DNA of 33,433 nucleotides from Rhizobiales bacterium UBA3584 (GCA_002375765.1 DFMV01000025.1:1-33433), one strand, 5' to 3'. Shown: positions 15,873 through 24,533, counted from the stretch's first letter. Notes: generated by a model not told the origin, from the sequence alone. A program made the numbers and translations.

Positions 15873-15886
15873 TGCACAGCTGTGCA
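15873..15886. promoter_or_regulatory. LacI-type operator palindrome, site 2
   Basis: A perfect palindrome, TGCACAGCTGTGCA, immediately upstream of a promoter-like TTGACT (15895-15900) and TATAGT (15915-15920). Their 14-bp spacing is shorter than ideal, so the promoter itself is uncertain. The same palindrome lies before lacI (25613) and a close variant before the phosphatase unit (25790). Confidence 0.7.
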
Positions 15887-15935
15887 AAAATGACTTGACT
15901 CGCGGCGGCGGCCTTATAGTGTCCAGCTTGGAGGA

Positions 15936-15954
15936 GGGCCGAAACGTTCGGTCC
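15936..15954 (+). other. 5'-leader hairpin of the ABC operon
   Basis: GGGCCGAA pairs with TTCGGTCC, including one G-U pair, around an ACG loop. It lies in the presumed untranslated leader, upstream of the leader ORF. No known riboswitch class is recognised. Confidence 0.3.
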
Positions 15955-16013
15955 GGATCGAAACGAAAGCCATGCGCCGTCCAAGAGGAGGAGGCGCGGC
16001 ACTGGGAGGAACA

Positions 16014-16097
16014 ATGATCCGTGCGTCTGCGTCGTCCTTGACGCTGAATTCGTTTTTACGCTCGAACGCGGCATCAATTTCCGGAGCGTCGCTGTGA
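16014..16097 (+). CDS. Possible 27-codon leader ORF coupled to the permease gene
   Basis: An ATG at 16014 has a strong ribosome site (GGGAGGA, three bases before) and reads 27 codons (MIRASASSLTLNSF...) to a TGA at 16095-16097. That TGA overlaps the GTG start of the permease as GTGA. An in-frame ATG at 15972 could extend it by 14 codons. The peptide resembles nothing I know; its role may be to deliver ribosomes to the permease start. A similar arrangement precedes the first binding-protein gene. Confidence 0.45.
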   Translation: MIRASASSLTLNSFLRSNAASISGASL

Positions 16098-17926
16098 CTG
16101 CTGTGACCAAACGGGAAATGTCCCGCGCAGCGCCGGGCGCCTGGCAGAAGCTGCGCTATCGTGCTCGCATTGCCCTACGTGAACCCACCACGCTGATCGG
16201 GCTGCTCGCCGCACTGCTCTTTGCTTATCTGATTATTGTTCCCATCGTCTCACTGCTGATCGATGCCGGGCGTGTCCAGTTCGGCGACGAGCGCAGGATC
16301 GGCAGCGAGCCAGGCGCCTGGACGTTTTATTACATTGGCCGGGCCTTGTTCTCTCCTGTTGCGGGGAATCTCTTCTGGTCGCCGTTGTTCAACACGCTTT
16401 CGGTCGCCTTTGGTGCAATTGCCATCTCTCTCGCCATCGGGGGGCCGCTGGCCTGGCTGGTCAGCCGCACGGACATGTTTGCCAGACGTTGGTTTGCCAC
16501 CGCATTGATCGTGCCGTTCATGTTACCGGGTTGGACCTTCGCTTTGGCGTGGACCACCTTGTTTAAGAACCGTTCGGTCGGTGGGCAGTTGGGCTGGTTC
16601 GAGGCGTTGGGCCTTACACCTCCGGACTGGCTGGCATACGGCCAGGTACCGATCACCATCATCCTGGCGCTCAACTACATCCCGTTTTTTATCCTTCTGT
16701 TCGGTAACGCGTTGCGCCGGTTCGACAGCCAGCTCGAAGATTCTGCCCGCATGCTGGGGGCAAGCTCTTCGACAGTCGCGCTGAAAATCATTGGCCCGTT
16801 GATGTTGCCGGCTCTTATGAGCGCCATAATCCTTGCATTTGCCAAGTGTATCGGTGAATTTGGCGTGCCCTATGTGCTCGGCCTGCCGGTCAACTACGAT
16901 CTCTTGGCCACCGGCCTGTACCGCTCGATTTCCTCTCGGCAGACAGGGGTCGCCGCGGTGCTTGCCACGGCGATAATGATGATTGGCATGATCGCACTTC
17001 TGGTCGACGCCCGGTTGGTGCGCGAGGCGCGAAAATTCGTGACCGTAGGCGCCAAAGGCGCAATGGCGCGCCGCAGTACGTTAGGGCCGCTCCGCATCCC
17101 TGCCACTTTGTTTGCTGCTCTGATCTTCCTGCACTCGGTCGGCCTGCCTCTGCTCACGCTCGTTCTTTCTACCGTGATGCGTGTGCCCGCAAATTTTGCT
17201 TGGTCCAATTTCACGCTCGACTACTGGATCGGAACCAATCTTGATACGGTTGCGCTGCGCTCAGGCATTCTGCTGACGCCAGCGCTGTGGAGTGCGGCCT
17301 TCAATACCCTCTGGATCGTGGGCATAGCTTCGGTTTGTTCGGGGCTTCTGGGACTCCTGGTGGGTTATGTCGTGGTTCGCACACCGGTATGGCCATTGGC
17401 TGGCTTTCTAAGGCAGGTCACCTTCTTTCCCTACATGGTACCGGGCATCGCCTTTGCCGCGGCATACCTTTCTCTGTTCGCGGTCCAGCGCGGCCCGATC
17501 CCTGCACTTTATGGCACCGTTGCCATCCTGATGCTGGCGCTGGTGGCAGACCAGATGCCTTACGCATCACGCGCCGGAATTTCAGCCATGATGCAATTGG
17601 GCAAAGACCCCGAAGAAGCCGCACAGGTCGCTGGAGCCGGATGGTTTCGCCGCATGATCGCGGTCGTCATTCCCATTCAGAAGGGCGCTTTAATGACCGG
17701 CGTGTTGCTGCCGTTCATTTCCGGGATCAAGGGGCTGAGTCTCTTTGTAATCCTAGCGGTTCCAGCAACCGACGTCCTTACCACCTATTCGCTGCGGCTG
17801 GTTGATTACAACTACACCCAAGCCGCCAACGCCGTGGTGCTTATGATTGCAGCAATTGCCTATTTCGGGACTTTGTTGGCCCAAAAACTTACCAAGACCA
17901 ATCTTGCCGACGGACTAGGGAGCTAG
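16094..17926 (+). CDS. ABC transporter permease, Fe3+/AfuB type (two fused permease domains)
   Basis: 610 residues with about 12 predicted membrane segments in two BPD_transp_1 halves, as in FbpB/AfuB permeases. ATPase-contacting EAA-type loops are visible as EDSARMLGASSSTVALKIIG and EEAAQVAGAGWFRRMIAVVI. GTG at 16094 is chosen because GGAG lies seven bases upstream and it overlaps the leader ORF stop; ATG at 16118 is an alternative. The ATPase gene follows after 3 bp. The family was named for iron, but AfuABC of Actinobacillus takes up hexose phosphates, and the phosphatase genes downstream here favour a phosphorylated organic substrate (inference). Confidence 0.92.
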   Translation: MTAVTKREMSRAAPGAWQKLRYRARIALREPTTLIGLLAALLFAYLIIVPIVSLLIDAGRVQFGDERRIGSEPGAWTFYYIGRALFSPVAGNLFWSPLFNTLSVAFGAIAISLAIGGPLAWLVSRTDMFARRWFATALIVPFMLPGWTFALAWTTLFKNRSVGGQLGWFEALGLTPPDWLAYGQVPITIILALNYIPFFILLFGNALRRFDSQLEDSARMLGASSSTVALKIIGPLMLPALMSAIILAFAKCIGEFGVPYVLGLPVNYDLLATGLYRSISSRQTGVAAVLATAIMMIGMIALLVDARLVREARKFVTVGAKGAMARRSTLGPLRIPATLFAALIFLHSVGLPLLTLVLSTVMRVPANFAWSNFTLDYWIGTNLDTVALRSGILLTPALWSAAFNTLWIVGIASVCSGLLGLLVGYVVVRTPVWPLAGFLRQVTFFPYMVPGIAFAAAYLSLFAVQRGPIPALYGTVAILMLALVADQMPYASRAGISAMMQLGKDPEEAAQVAGAGWFRRMIAVVIPIQKGALMTGVLLPFISGIKGLSLFVILAVPATDVLTTYSLRLVDYNYTQAANAVVLMIAAIAYFGTLLAQKLTKTNLADGLGS

Positions 17927-17929
17927 ACG

Positions 17930-19096
17930 ATGCCCAATATCAAACTGCTTGGTGCGCAAAAGAGCTACGGCGGTACAGCTGTCAAGGCAGTCTCAGATCT
18001 TACGCTCGAGATCGGCGATGGTGAGTTCATGTGCCTGCTGGGCCCATCAGGTTGCGGCAAGACCACGACACTGCGGATGATCTCGGGACTGGAACACCTC
18101 TCTGAGGGCCAGATCACAGTGGGTGACCGTGTCGTCGACTGCGTTTCTTCGGGTACGTTCATTTCCGTCGAAAAGCGCGGCATGGGTTTGGTCTTCCAGA
18201 GCTATGCACTCTGGCCGCATATGACCATTGAGCGCAATACAGACTTCGGTCTGCGCTTGCGCAAGGTGCCCAGGGCCGAGCGCGAGGCGCGGGTCGACAA
18301 AGTCATGAAGACCCTAGGCATCGAGCAATATCGCGACCGCTATCCCAGCCAGCTCTCGGGTGGACAGCAGCAACGTGTGGCGCTGGCTCGAATGCTGGCG
18401 GTCAACCCCGACGTACTGCTACTCGATGAGCCGTTGTCCAACCTCGATGCGAGGTTGAGACTGGAAATGCGCTCCGAACTCAAGCGCATTCACGAGGAAT
18501 TCAAAACCACCATCGTCTTTGTCACACACGACCAATGGGAAGCGATGACACTGGCGACCTCGATTGCCGTTATGAGCGATGGAGCGCTTCAACAGGTCGG
18601 AACGCCCAACGACATCTATGAGCGCCCTGCCAACCGGTTCGTCGCTGAATTCGTCGGCAGCCCACCGATCAATATCGTGGAGATGGGCAAAGATAGCACC
18701 GATCCTCTGGCCACTTCGGTGCGCGCTTATTTCGCGCGCCAGTTTCCGCGCCTTGCCGATATCGGCTCGATCGGCATGCGTCCAGAGTCGCTGGCAATTG
18801 CGCTGGAGGAAGAGGCCATTCCCAAAGGCGCCTTTTTCGAAAAAGGGAAAGTGTCCGGGGTGCTGCCTACTGGCGGTTCCTGGATCATCGAGGTGCAGGC
18901 CGTGGGCACCAAGCTGTTTCTCACGACCCATTTACCCCCTGCCATTTCGGATGGCGACGAGGGCTACTTCTATATTCGCCCCGAGGCGCTGCACGTATTC
19001 GATCTCGAAGGTGTGCGCCACGCGGCGGCCGATACCCAGCTTCGCGGAGAAGTTGGAAATGTGGCCTCCAAGGCCATCAGGAAAGTGCCGGCCTGA
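17930..19096 (+). CDS. ABC transporter ATP-binding protein (FbpC/AfuC/UgpC-like)
   Basis: 388 residues. Walker A GPSGCGKTT at 38-46, Q-loop in LVFQSYALWPHM near 87-98, signature LSGGQQQR at 142-149 and Walker B LLLDEP at 163-168, followed by a switch His in FVTHDQWEAM. The C-terminal third has the shape of the TOBE regulatory domain found in sugar and iron importers. It powers the adjacent fused permease. An overlapping long frame (from 18579) is only the upstream extension of the next gene's frame and is not coding. Confidence 0.94.
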   Translation: MPNIKLLGAQKSYGGTAVKAVSDLTLEIGDGEFMCLLGPSGCGKTTTLRMISGLEHLSEGQITVGDRVVDCVSSGTFISVEKRGMGLVFQSYALWPHMTIERNTDFGLRLRKVPRAEREARVDKVMKTLGIEQYRDRYPSQLSGGQQQRVALARMLAVNPDVLLLDEPLSNLDARLRLEMRSELKRIHEEFKTTIVFVTHDQWEAMTLATSIAVMSDGALQQVGTPNDIYERPANRFVAEFVGSPPINIVEMGKDSTDPLATSVRAYFARQFPRLADIGSIGMRPESLAIALEEEAIPKGAFFEKGKVSGVLPTGGSWIIEVQAVGTKLFLTTHLPPAISDGDEGYFYIRPEALHVFDLEGVRHAAADTQLRGEVGNVASKAIRKVPA

Positions 19097-19107
19097 GGGA
19101 GGACGGT

Positions 19108-19134
19108 ATGAACAAACGAGGAGAACGAACGTGA
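19108..19134 (+). other. Eight-codon mini-ORF before the first binding-protein gene
   Basis: ATG at 19108 has a strong ribosome site (GGGAGGA at 19098-19104) and encodes MNKRGERT, ending in TGA at 19132-19134 that overlaps the GTG start at 19131 as GTGA. The mini-ORF itself contains the GAGGAGA ribosome site of the next gene. This mirrors the leader ORF before the permease and may tune translation of the binding protein. Confidence 0.4.
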
Positions 19135-20279
19135 ACATTTCGATCTGCCTGAACAGGCTGACCATGAGCGTCGGCGCCATGGCCATGGCCACCGCGCTTA
19201 CGAGCGCGCCCGCTATGGCACAGAACGCATGGGATGCGGAGAATTTTGATATCGATGCACTCATCGAAGCGGCGAAAGGCGAGCCGCCAATTACCGTCTA
19301 CGACAGCACCGGCAAGATTGTGGAAATCGCTGACGCCTTCGCGGCAAAATACGGTCTCCAAGCGACGGGTGTGAAGGTGTCCACGGGCGCGCAGATCGAC
19401 CAAGTCATGCGTGAGGGGCAGGCCGGTAACATCGTGGGCGATGTAGTGGTGGTCCAGGACGTGCCTCCGGGCATGGCGCAACTCGTGCCGATGGGACTGC
19501 TCGAAAGCTGGACGCCGCCCGATCTGGCTGAATTCATTCCCGAGGGGATGCGCGATCCGGTGATCATCGTCTCCAGTCCCAACGTGTGGACCTATAACAC
19601 CGAGGTCTACGACACTTGCCCGGTCAGCAATATCTGGGAACTGACCGAACCGGAATGGAACCGCAAGGTCGCAATGCAGGATCCCTTGGGTAAGCCGACC
19701 TATACCGACTGGTTTAACCAGACCGAAATGCATTTCGACGACCAGATTGCCCAGGCCTATGAGGATCACTACGGTTCACCGCTACAAACCGATGAGGACA
19801 GCGCGACCAAGGCATGGGTCAAGGCGCTGGCGGCCAATGCGCCATTGCTGACCGACTCGGACTCCGCGGCCGGCGACGCGGTCGGCGCGCGGGGACAAAC
19901 CGATCCATTCATGGGGCTCATGGCCACGGCCAAATTCCGGGACAATGCTCCCGATGGTCTGGCTCTGGGTCTGTGCACAGAGCTGAATCCCTTTTCGGGA
20001 TGGATGTATCCAGGGGTGGGCATGATCTCGACACAGACCGACAGTCCCAACGCGGCGCGCCTGTTCATCCGTTATCTGCTCACAGAAGAGGGAATTGCGC
20101 CCCAAAGTGCAGATGGAAAGCTCTCGTCCAACACTGAGGTCCCCAGTCATCCCGATGACCTTTCGGGCGTGAGCGATCACCTCGACGAAATGATGCCCTA
20201 TTCGACCGCCACGGCGATGGACGACTTCGATACGCGTCAGGATTGGCAAGATTTCTGGCGGATCAACTACGCCCGCTAA
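19131..20279 (+). CDS. AfuA-like periplasmic substrate-binding protein, paralogue 1
   Basis: 382 residues from the GTG at 19131 (GAGGAGA upstream). A signal peptide with a hydrophobic core ends at AMA-QNAW. The mature protein opens with ALIEAAKGEPPITVYDSTGK, typical of the AfuA/FbpA-like extracellular solute-binding group. A pair of cysteines conserved in all three paralogues (YDTCPVSNIW and LGLCTELNPF) may form a disulphide. The C-terminal QDWQDFW motif is shared too. It is the first of three consecutive paralogues that follow a single permease/ATPase pair. Substrate unknown; a phosphorylated compound is proposed from the context. Confidence 0.9.
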   Translation: MNISICLNRLTMSVGAMAMATALTSAPAMAQNAWDAENFDIDALIEAAKGEPPITVYDSTGKIVEIADAFAAKYGLQATGVKVSTGAQIDQVMREGQAGNIVGDVVVVQDVPPGMAQLVPMGLLESWTPPDLAEFIPEGMRDPVIIVSSPNVWTYNTEVYDTCPVSNIWELTEPEWNRKVAMQDPLGKPTYTDWFNQTEMHFDDQIAQAYEDHYGSPLQTDEDSATKAWVKALAANAPLLTDSDSAAGDAVGARGQTDPFMGLMATAKFRDNAPDGLALGLCTELNPFSGWMYPGVGMISTQTDSPNAARLFIRYLLTEEGIAPQSADGKLSSNTEVPSHPDDLSGVSDHLDEMMPYSTATAMDDFDTRQDWQDFWRINYAR

Positions 20280-20291
20280 TTCCCATTTTTG

Positions 20292-20317
20292 GCGACCGGT
20301 GCACATGCACCGATCGC
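20292..20317 (+). other. Intercistronic hairpin after binding protein 1
   Basis: A perfect palindrome CGGTGCACATGCACCG (20297-20312) is flanked by pairing GCGA/TCGC, with one mismatch between. It lies 12 bp after the stop of binding protein 1. Comparable hairpins follow binding proteins 2 and 3. Possible function: blocking 3' decay so the upstream gene is expressed more. Confidence 0.5.
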
Positions 20318-20383
20318 TACCCCCATTGGCATTCACAACGATCCGTCTCGCGACCTTCAGACCGCGGACGGCAAGGAGAAGAT

Positions 20384-21502
20384 ATGTCCCGATTTTCCCA
20401 ATCTTGCCTCTTTGGAGCCATAGCGGCCGGGGTCATGCTCGCGGTTGCCCCAGCGGGGGCCCAAGACGCGTTCGATCTTGATGGCCTGATCGAGGCCGCC
20501 CGCGCCGAGCCGCCGATCACCGTCTATGCAGTGACGGGCAAGATCGTCGAAACAGCAGAGGCGTTCACAGCGAAATTTGGTGTGCAGGCCGAGGGCCGAA
20601 AGGTCAACGAGGCCGACCAGGTTGAACTTCTGATCCGGGAGAGCCAGTCCGGCAATATCGTCGGCGACGTCTCGGTCGCAGCCGACGTCGCTGCCATCGC
20701 CGCCCAACTGGCGCCTTTCGATATTGTCGAGAGCTGGGTGCCGGGTGATATCGCCCCCAATATCGCGCCGGAATGGAGCGATCCACTGGTGCTCGTCAAT
20801 GACCCCCACGTCTTCACCTATAACACCGAGGTCAACGCCAGCTGTCCAGTGACCAACATCTGGCAGCTTACGGGACCGGACTATGCCCGAAAGGTGGCGA
20901 TGCTCGATCCGCTGGTTAAACCCAATTATGCAGATTGGTTCAACCAGATGGAAATGCACTACGACGACGCCATTGCGCAGGCCTATGAGAGCCACTTCGG
21001 CACGCCACTGGAGACCGATGAGCGCAGTGCAACCGCTGCATGGGTGCGCGCTTACGCCGAAAATCAGCCGCTTCTGGGTGACTCCTCTTCGGTTGCCGAG
21101 GCCATCGGCGCCCCCGGACAGGATGATCCGTTCTTTGGCATCACCTCGGTCGCCAAGTATCGCGACAACGTGGCAAGCGATTTCAAGCTCGGGCTGTGCA
21201 CGGACATGGAGCCCTTCATCGGCTGGCTCTATCCGGGCCCAGGTGTGATCGCCTCGGGAACCGACAGTCCCAATGCCGCACGCCTGTTCATCCACTACCT
21301 TTTGACCGAGGAGGGCATTGGGCCACAGGCGGTCGACGGCAAGATCTCGACCAATTCAGATATCGCCCTCCCGCCCGACGAACCTTCGGGAATCTCGGAT
21401 CACTTCGATGATCTCATGACCTTTTCGATGGCGACCGCTGAGGCTGATTTCGACGCCAGACAAGACTGGCAGGATTTCTGGCGTCTTCACTATTCGCGTT
21501 GA
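20384..21502 (+). CDS. AfuA-like periplasmic substrate-binding protein, paralogue 2
   Basis: 372 residues from the ATG at 20384, preceded by AAGGAGAA; the longer frame from 20243 overlaps paralogue 1 and is not used. The signal peptide ends near APAGA-QDAF. The mature start DLDGLIEAARAEPPITVYAV departs from paralogues 1 and 3, which have ITVYDSTGK: here Asp-Ser is replaced by Ala-Val in the ligand-proximal loop, so ligand specificity may differ. Both conserved cysteines (NASCPVTNIW, LGLCTDMEPF) and the QDWQDFW tail are kept. Confidence 0.9.
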   Translation: MSRFSQSCLFGAIAAGVMLAVAPAGAQDAFDLDGLIEAARAEPPITVYAVTGKIVETAEAFTAKFGVQAEGRKVNEADQVELLIRESQSGNIVGDVSVAADVAAIAAQLAPFDIVESWVPGDIAPNIAPEWSDPLVLVNDPHVFTYNTEVNASCPVTNIWQLTGPDYARKVAMLDPLVKPNYADWFNQMEMHYDDAIAQAYESHFGTPLETDERSATAAWVRAYAENQPLLGDSSSVAEAIGAPGQDDPFFGITSVAKYRDNVASDFKLGLCTDMEPFIGWLYPGPGVIASGTDSPNAARLFIHYLLTEEGIGPQAVDGKISTNSDIALPPDEPSGISDHFDDLMTFSMATAEADFDARQDWQDFWRLHYSR

Positions 21503-21515
21503 ACCACCGCTCTAG

Positions 21516-21540
21516 CAATCGGCGGCATTGCCGCCGGTTG
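21516..21540 (+). other. Intercistronic hairpin after binding protein 2
   Basis: CAATCGGCGGC (21516-21526) and GCCGCCGGTTG (21530-21540) pair over 11 bp, with one G-U pair, around an ATT loop. It lies 13 bp after the stop of binding protein 2, in a 123-bp gap before paralogue 3. Confidence 0.6.
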
Positions 21541-21625
21541 CCAACATCGAGTCCGATGAAACGGGCCGCAAGCACAACGAAGCGACAGAGGCGGCATGAC
21601 CGTCAATTTGGAGGAGAGAGTTTCA

Positions 21626-22756
21626 ATGAAAACGAATTGCACCAGGCGAGGCATCGCCACTGCAACGCTCTCGGCCGCGTTGTTGGCCGGGATGGCCAGC
21701 CCGGGCCCTGCTCAAGAGGCGTTCGACCTCGATGCGCTGATCGAAGCGGCGCGGGTCGAACCGCCGATTACCGTCTATGACAGCACTGGCAAGATTGTTG
21801 ACATGGCTGAGGCGTTTTCGAGCACTTACGGATTGGACGCCACCGGCGTGAAGGTTTCCGCCACAGCCCAGTTCGAGCAGATCACCCGCGAAGCTCAGTC
21901 TGGAAACGTGCAAGGCGATGTTGCCTTGATCACCGATACCCCGGCCGCCGTCGCCCAGCTGCTCCCGCGCGGCTATGTGGAGAGCTGGCTGCCGCCGGAC
22001 TTGGAAGACAAGATCCCGGCCCCGTTCCGCAACCCGTTGGCGATCACCACAAACGCCAACGTATTCGCTTATAATACCGAGGTTCACGACACCTGTCCGG
22101 TCACCAATATGTGGCAATTGACTGATCCGGAATGGCAGGGTCGGTTCGCTATGGTCGATCCGCTGACCAAAGGCACGTACCCCGACTGGTTCAATCAGAT
22201 GGAGACCTATGGCGACGACTTGGTCGCCCAGGCGTATGAAGATTATTTTGGCGAACCGCTGGTCACCGATCATCCCAGTGCCACTGCTGCCTGGGTCGTC
22301 GCCCTTGCCGAAAGCGGACCGCTGATCACTGACGGGGACGACGCCATATCCGAGGCTGTCGGTGTACGTGGACAGGCCGACCCGTTCGTGGGCCTGCTCA
22401 GCTCTGCCAAGTTTCGCGACAACGAGGACCAGGATCACGCCCTGGGCCTGTGCACCGAGATGCGCCCCTGGGTCGGCTGGAGCTATACCAAACTCGGTCT
22501 GATCGCCTCGGGCACCGATAGCCCAAATCTGGCGCGTCTGTTTATCCATTATGTGCTCACCGAGGACGGCATCATGCCGCAAATGGTGGACGGCAAAATT
22601 CCCACCAACACTGACATCGCCATGCCAGACGACGAGCCTTCTGGCATCATGGAGGTGCACGATTTGGTCTTCGGCTATGACTCTGCGTCGGCGCTTGAGG
22701 ATTGGGACGCTCGGCAGGACTGGCAGGATCTTTGGCTGGTGCATCTGAGCCGTTGA
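21626..22756 (+). CDS. AfuA-like periplasmic substrate-binding protein, paralogue 3
   Basis: 376 residues from the ATG at 21626 (GGAGGAGAG upstream); a start at 21596 would put ten residues before a good signal peptide. Signal cleavage is likely at GPA-QEAF. It keeps PPITVYDSTGK, the two cysteines (HDTCPVTNMW, LGLCTEMRPW) and QDWQDLW. The long minus-strand open frame covering this gene is a shadow. Three binding proteins for one transporter suggest a broadened substrate range or different affinities. Confidence 0.9.
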   Translation: MKTNCTRRGIATATLSAALLAGMASPGPAQEAFDLDALIEAARVEPPITVYDSTGKIVDMAEAFSSTYGLDATGVKVSATAQFEQITREAQSGNVQGDVALITDTPAAVAQLLPRGYVESWLPPDLEDKIPAPFRNPLAITTNANVFAYNTEVHDTCPVTNMWQLTDPEWQGRFAMVDPLTKGTYPDWFNQMETYGDDLVAQAYEDYFGEPLVTDHPSATAAWVVALAESGPLITDGDDAISEAVGVRGQADPFVGLLSSAKFRDNEDQDHALGLCTEMRPWVGWSYTKLGLIASGTDSPNLARLFIHYVLTEDGIMPQMVDGKIPTNTDIAMPDDEPSGIMEVHDLVFGYDSASALEDWDARQDWQDLWLVHLSR

Positions 22757-22766
22757 ACCCAACCCA

Positions 22767-22792
22767 GGGGCGGCGTTTGCCTGTGCCGCCCC
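22767..22792 (+). other. Intercistronic hairpin after binding protein 3
   Basis: GGGGCGGC (22767-22774) pairs perfectly with GCCGCCCC (22785-22792) around a 10-base loop, 10 bp after the stop of binding protein 3 and 16 bp before the first phosphatase gene. No U-tract follows, so read-through into the phosphatase genes is likely. Confidence 0.6.
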
Positions 22793-22808
22793 AACAAGGA
22801 TTATCATT

Positions 22809-23693
22809 GTGTCTGTTCCGACTTCTTCGCAAACCAACGTCATTGAACCTCGCCTTGTGGCGCAGCTTTGCGACGTCGCCATTCGGGCTGCCCATTCGGT
22901 GCGCGACGACCTGTTGTCGGCGTTCCGCGCTCCCATGGACACGGGCACCAAGGTCGATTTCCATGACATCGTCACCATCCATGACAGGCGGGCCGAGGAA
23001 AGCCTCAAGTCTTTCATTTTTCGTGAGGTTCCCGACTCCCGCGTTCTTGGCGAGGAGGGGGGACGGCAGGGCGATGGCCGTGTCGAATGGTACATCGATC
23101 CCATCGATGGCACCGCCAATTTTGCCTGCGGCCTTGCATTCTGGTGTGTTTCGATCGCCGCGGTAGTCGATGGCGAGATTGTCGCGGGGGTCGTCTTTGA
23201 TCCGGTCTCGGGCAATACGTTCAGCGCGGACGCCGGTGGGGCATGGCTTAATGGCGCGCCTCTCAATAGCCGTGCCCATTCCGCCGAGTCCGAAGCGGTG
23301 GTGATCACCGGCTATCCAGTTGCACGCGATTTCCGTCTTGATGGCCGTCAGCGGGCCCTCGACAACTTCGCTATCCTGGCCGAGCGCTTTTCGACGGTCC
23401 GACGTCCTGGCAGTGCAGCACTGAGCCTGTGCCACGTGGCCGCCGGTTGGGCCGACGCCGCCATAGGCTTCGGCGTCAACGCCTGGGACGTATGTGCCGC
23501 AATTCTCATCCTGCGCAGGGCTGGCGGCACCTATACACCCTATCGTCTTGGCAAAGTCCCTGCGGACGCGCCCGATTTTATGTGTCCTGGCTATGTGGGC
23601 ATGGGGAAGGGGGCCCGCTTCCCAACACTCGACGCCATCGCGACGGCCATCTCGGCCCATCGGGAAATCCTTGCCGCCTCCTTTTCGAACTGA
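22809..23693 (+). CDS. Inositol monophosphatase family protein 1
   Basis: 294 residues, GTG start at 22809. The Mg2+-dependent phosphatase motifs of the IMPase/FBPase superfamily are present: GEEGG near 81-85, DPIDGTANF at 97-105 and NAWDVCA with Trp226-Asp227; a VTIHD segment stands where the helix-leading VTxxD motif is expected. These cytoplasmic enzymes remove phosphate from inositol phosphates, histidinol phosphate, sugar phosphates or PAP. It follows the third binding-protein gene and precedes a second, divergent IMPase, so it probably acts on the imported compound. The exact substrate is unknown. Confidence 0.9.
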   Translation: MSVPTSSQTNVIEPRLVAQLCDVAIRAAHSVRDDLLSAFRAPMDTGTKVDFHDIVTIHDRRAEESLKSFIFREVPDSRVLGEEGGRQGDGRVEWYIDPIDGTANFACGLAFWCVSIAAVVDGEIVAGVVFDPVSGNTFSADAGGAWLNGAPLNSRAHSAESEAVVITGYPVARDFRLDGRQRALDNFAILAERFSTVRRPGSAALSLCHVAAGWADAAIGFGVNAWDVCAAILILRRAGGTYTPYRLGKVPADAPDFMCPGYVGMGKGARFPTLDAIATAISAHREILAASFSN

Positions 23694-23708
23694 ACCAGAG
23701 TAACAACT

Positions 23709-24533
23709 ATGTCAGCAGTGTCCCAGCACGAACACACCTCTTCCGCGACGAGCGAGCGGGGTCTCGACCTACGCGAAAAAGCGCTACTGAGCCTGATACG
23801 CGAGGCAGGCGCCCTGGCGCAGTCTGCGTTCATAGCCGACGCCGGAGGCTTTGAAATGAAAGGCCCGCAGGACTTTCTGACCGTCACCGACGCTGCCGTT
23901 GAAGCGCTGATCCGCGAGCGTCTGTCTCAATTGTTCCCTGATGACGGGTTTGTGGGCGAAGAGTCCGGGTCGGTGCCGGGCGAAGCTGTCTGGGTCGTTG
24001 ATCCCATTGATGGGACCGCCAATTTTGCCCGTCGCATTCCCCATTATTGCATTTCGATTGCCTTTGCGTCGGGCAATGAAATCCTGCTTGGCGCAATCTA
24101 CGACCCGGCCCATGACGAACTCTATTTCGCCAGAAAAAGCCGGGGCGCCAGCCGCAACGGGGCCGCGATCTCGGTGTCCTCGGTTTTCGATCCCCGCTCG
24201 GCCTGTGTCGAGCTGGGCTGGTCGGTTCGGGTTCCAAACGCCACCTATCTCGATGTTCTGGCGAAGATTTTGGACGCTGGCGCCAACATCCGGCGTGCTG
24301 CCACGGGCGCGCTCGGCCTTGCCTATGTCGCTGATGGCCGCTCCGATGCTTATGCCGAATTGCACATGCACCCATGGGATTGTCTTGCTGGTCTGTTGCT
24401 GGTGCGTGAGGCCGGGGGAAGGGTGTGCAACTTCTTAGCCGACGAGGGGCTGCGATCAGGTGGCGGTGTTCTGGCTGCGACGCCCGGCGTCGCCGAGCTC
24501 ATGATAAAGGCAACCGGAATTGGGTGCGACTGA
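23709..24533 (+). CDS. Inositol monophosphatase family protein 2
   Basis: 274 residues, ATG at 23709. It has a complete IMPase set: KGPQDFLTVTD at 51-61, GEES at 83-86, DPIDGTANF at 98-106 and HPWDCLAG with Trp223-Asp224. It differs much from protein 1 outside the motifs, so it is not a recent duplicate and may handle another intermediate. It ends 6 bp from the convergent lacI stop, and only a weak inverted repeat could act as terminator there. Confidence 0.92.
   Translation: MSAVSQHEHTSSATSERGLDLREKALLSLIREAGALAQSAFIADAGGFEMKGPQDFLTVTDAAVEALIRERLSQLFPDDGFVGEESGSVPGEAVWVVDPIDGTANFARRIPHYCISIAFASGNEILLGAIYDPAHDELYFARKSRGASRNGAAISVSSVFDPRSACVELGWSVRVPNATYLDVLAKILDAGANIRRAATGALGLAYVADGRSDAYAELHMHPWDCLAGLLLVREAGGRVCNFLADEGLRSGGGVLAATPGVAELMIKATGIGCD

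Noticed and set aside
18579..19130. N-terminal extension of binding protein 1 over the ATPase gene
   Set aside because: A signal peptide begins at the GTG at 19131 with its own ribosome site; the extension only overlaps the ATPase in another frame.
20297..20312. Considered as a fifth LacI operator (contains GTGCACATGCAC)
   Set aside because: Its half-sites and centre differ from TGCACAGCTGTGCA and it lies between two binding-protein genes, so a hairpin role is more likely.
21623..23308. 561-codon open frame on the minus strand
   Set aside because: It is antisense to binding protein 3 and IMPase 1, both with clear motifs and ribosome sites; its translation is low-complexity and resembles no family.
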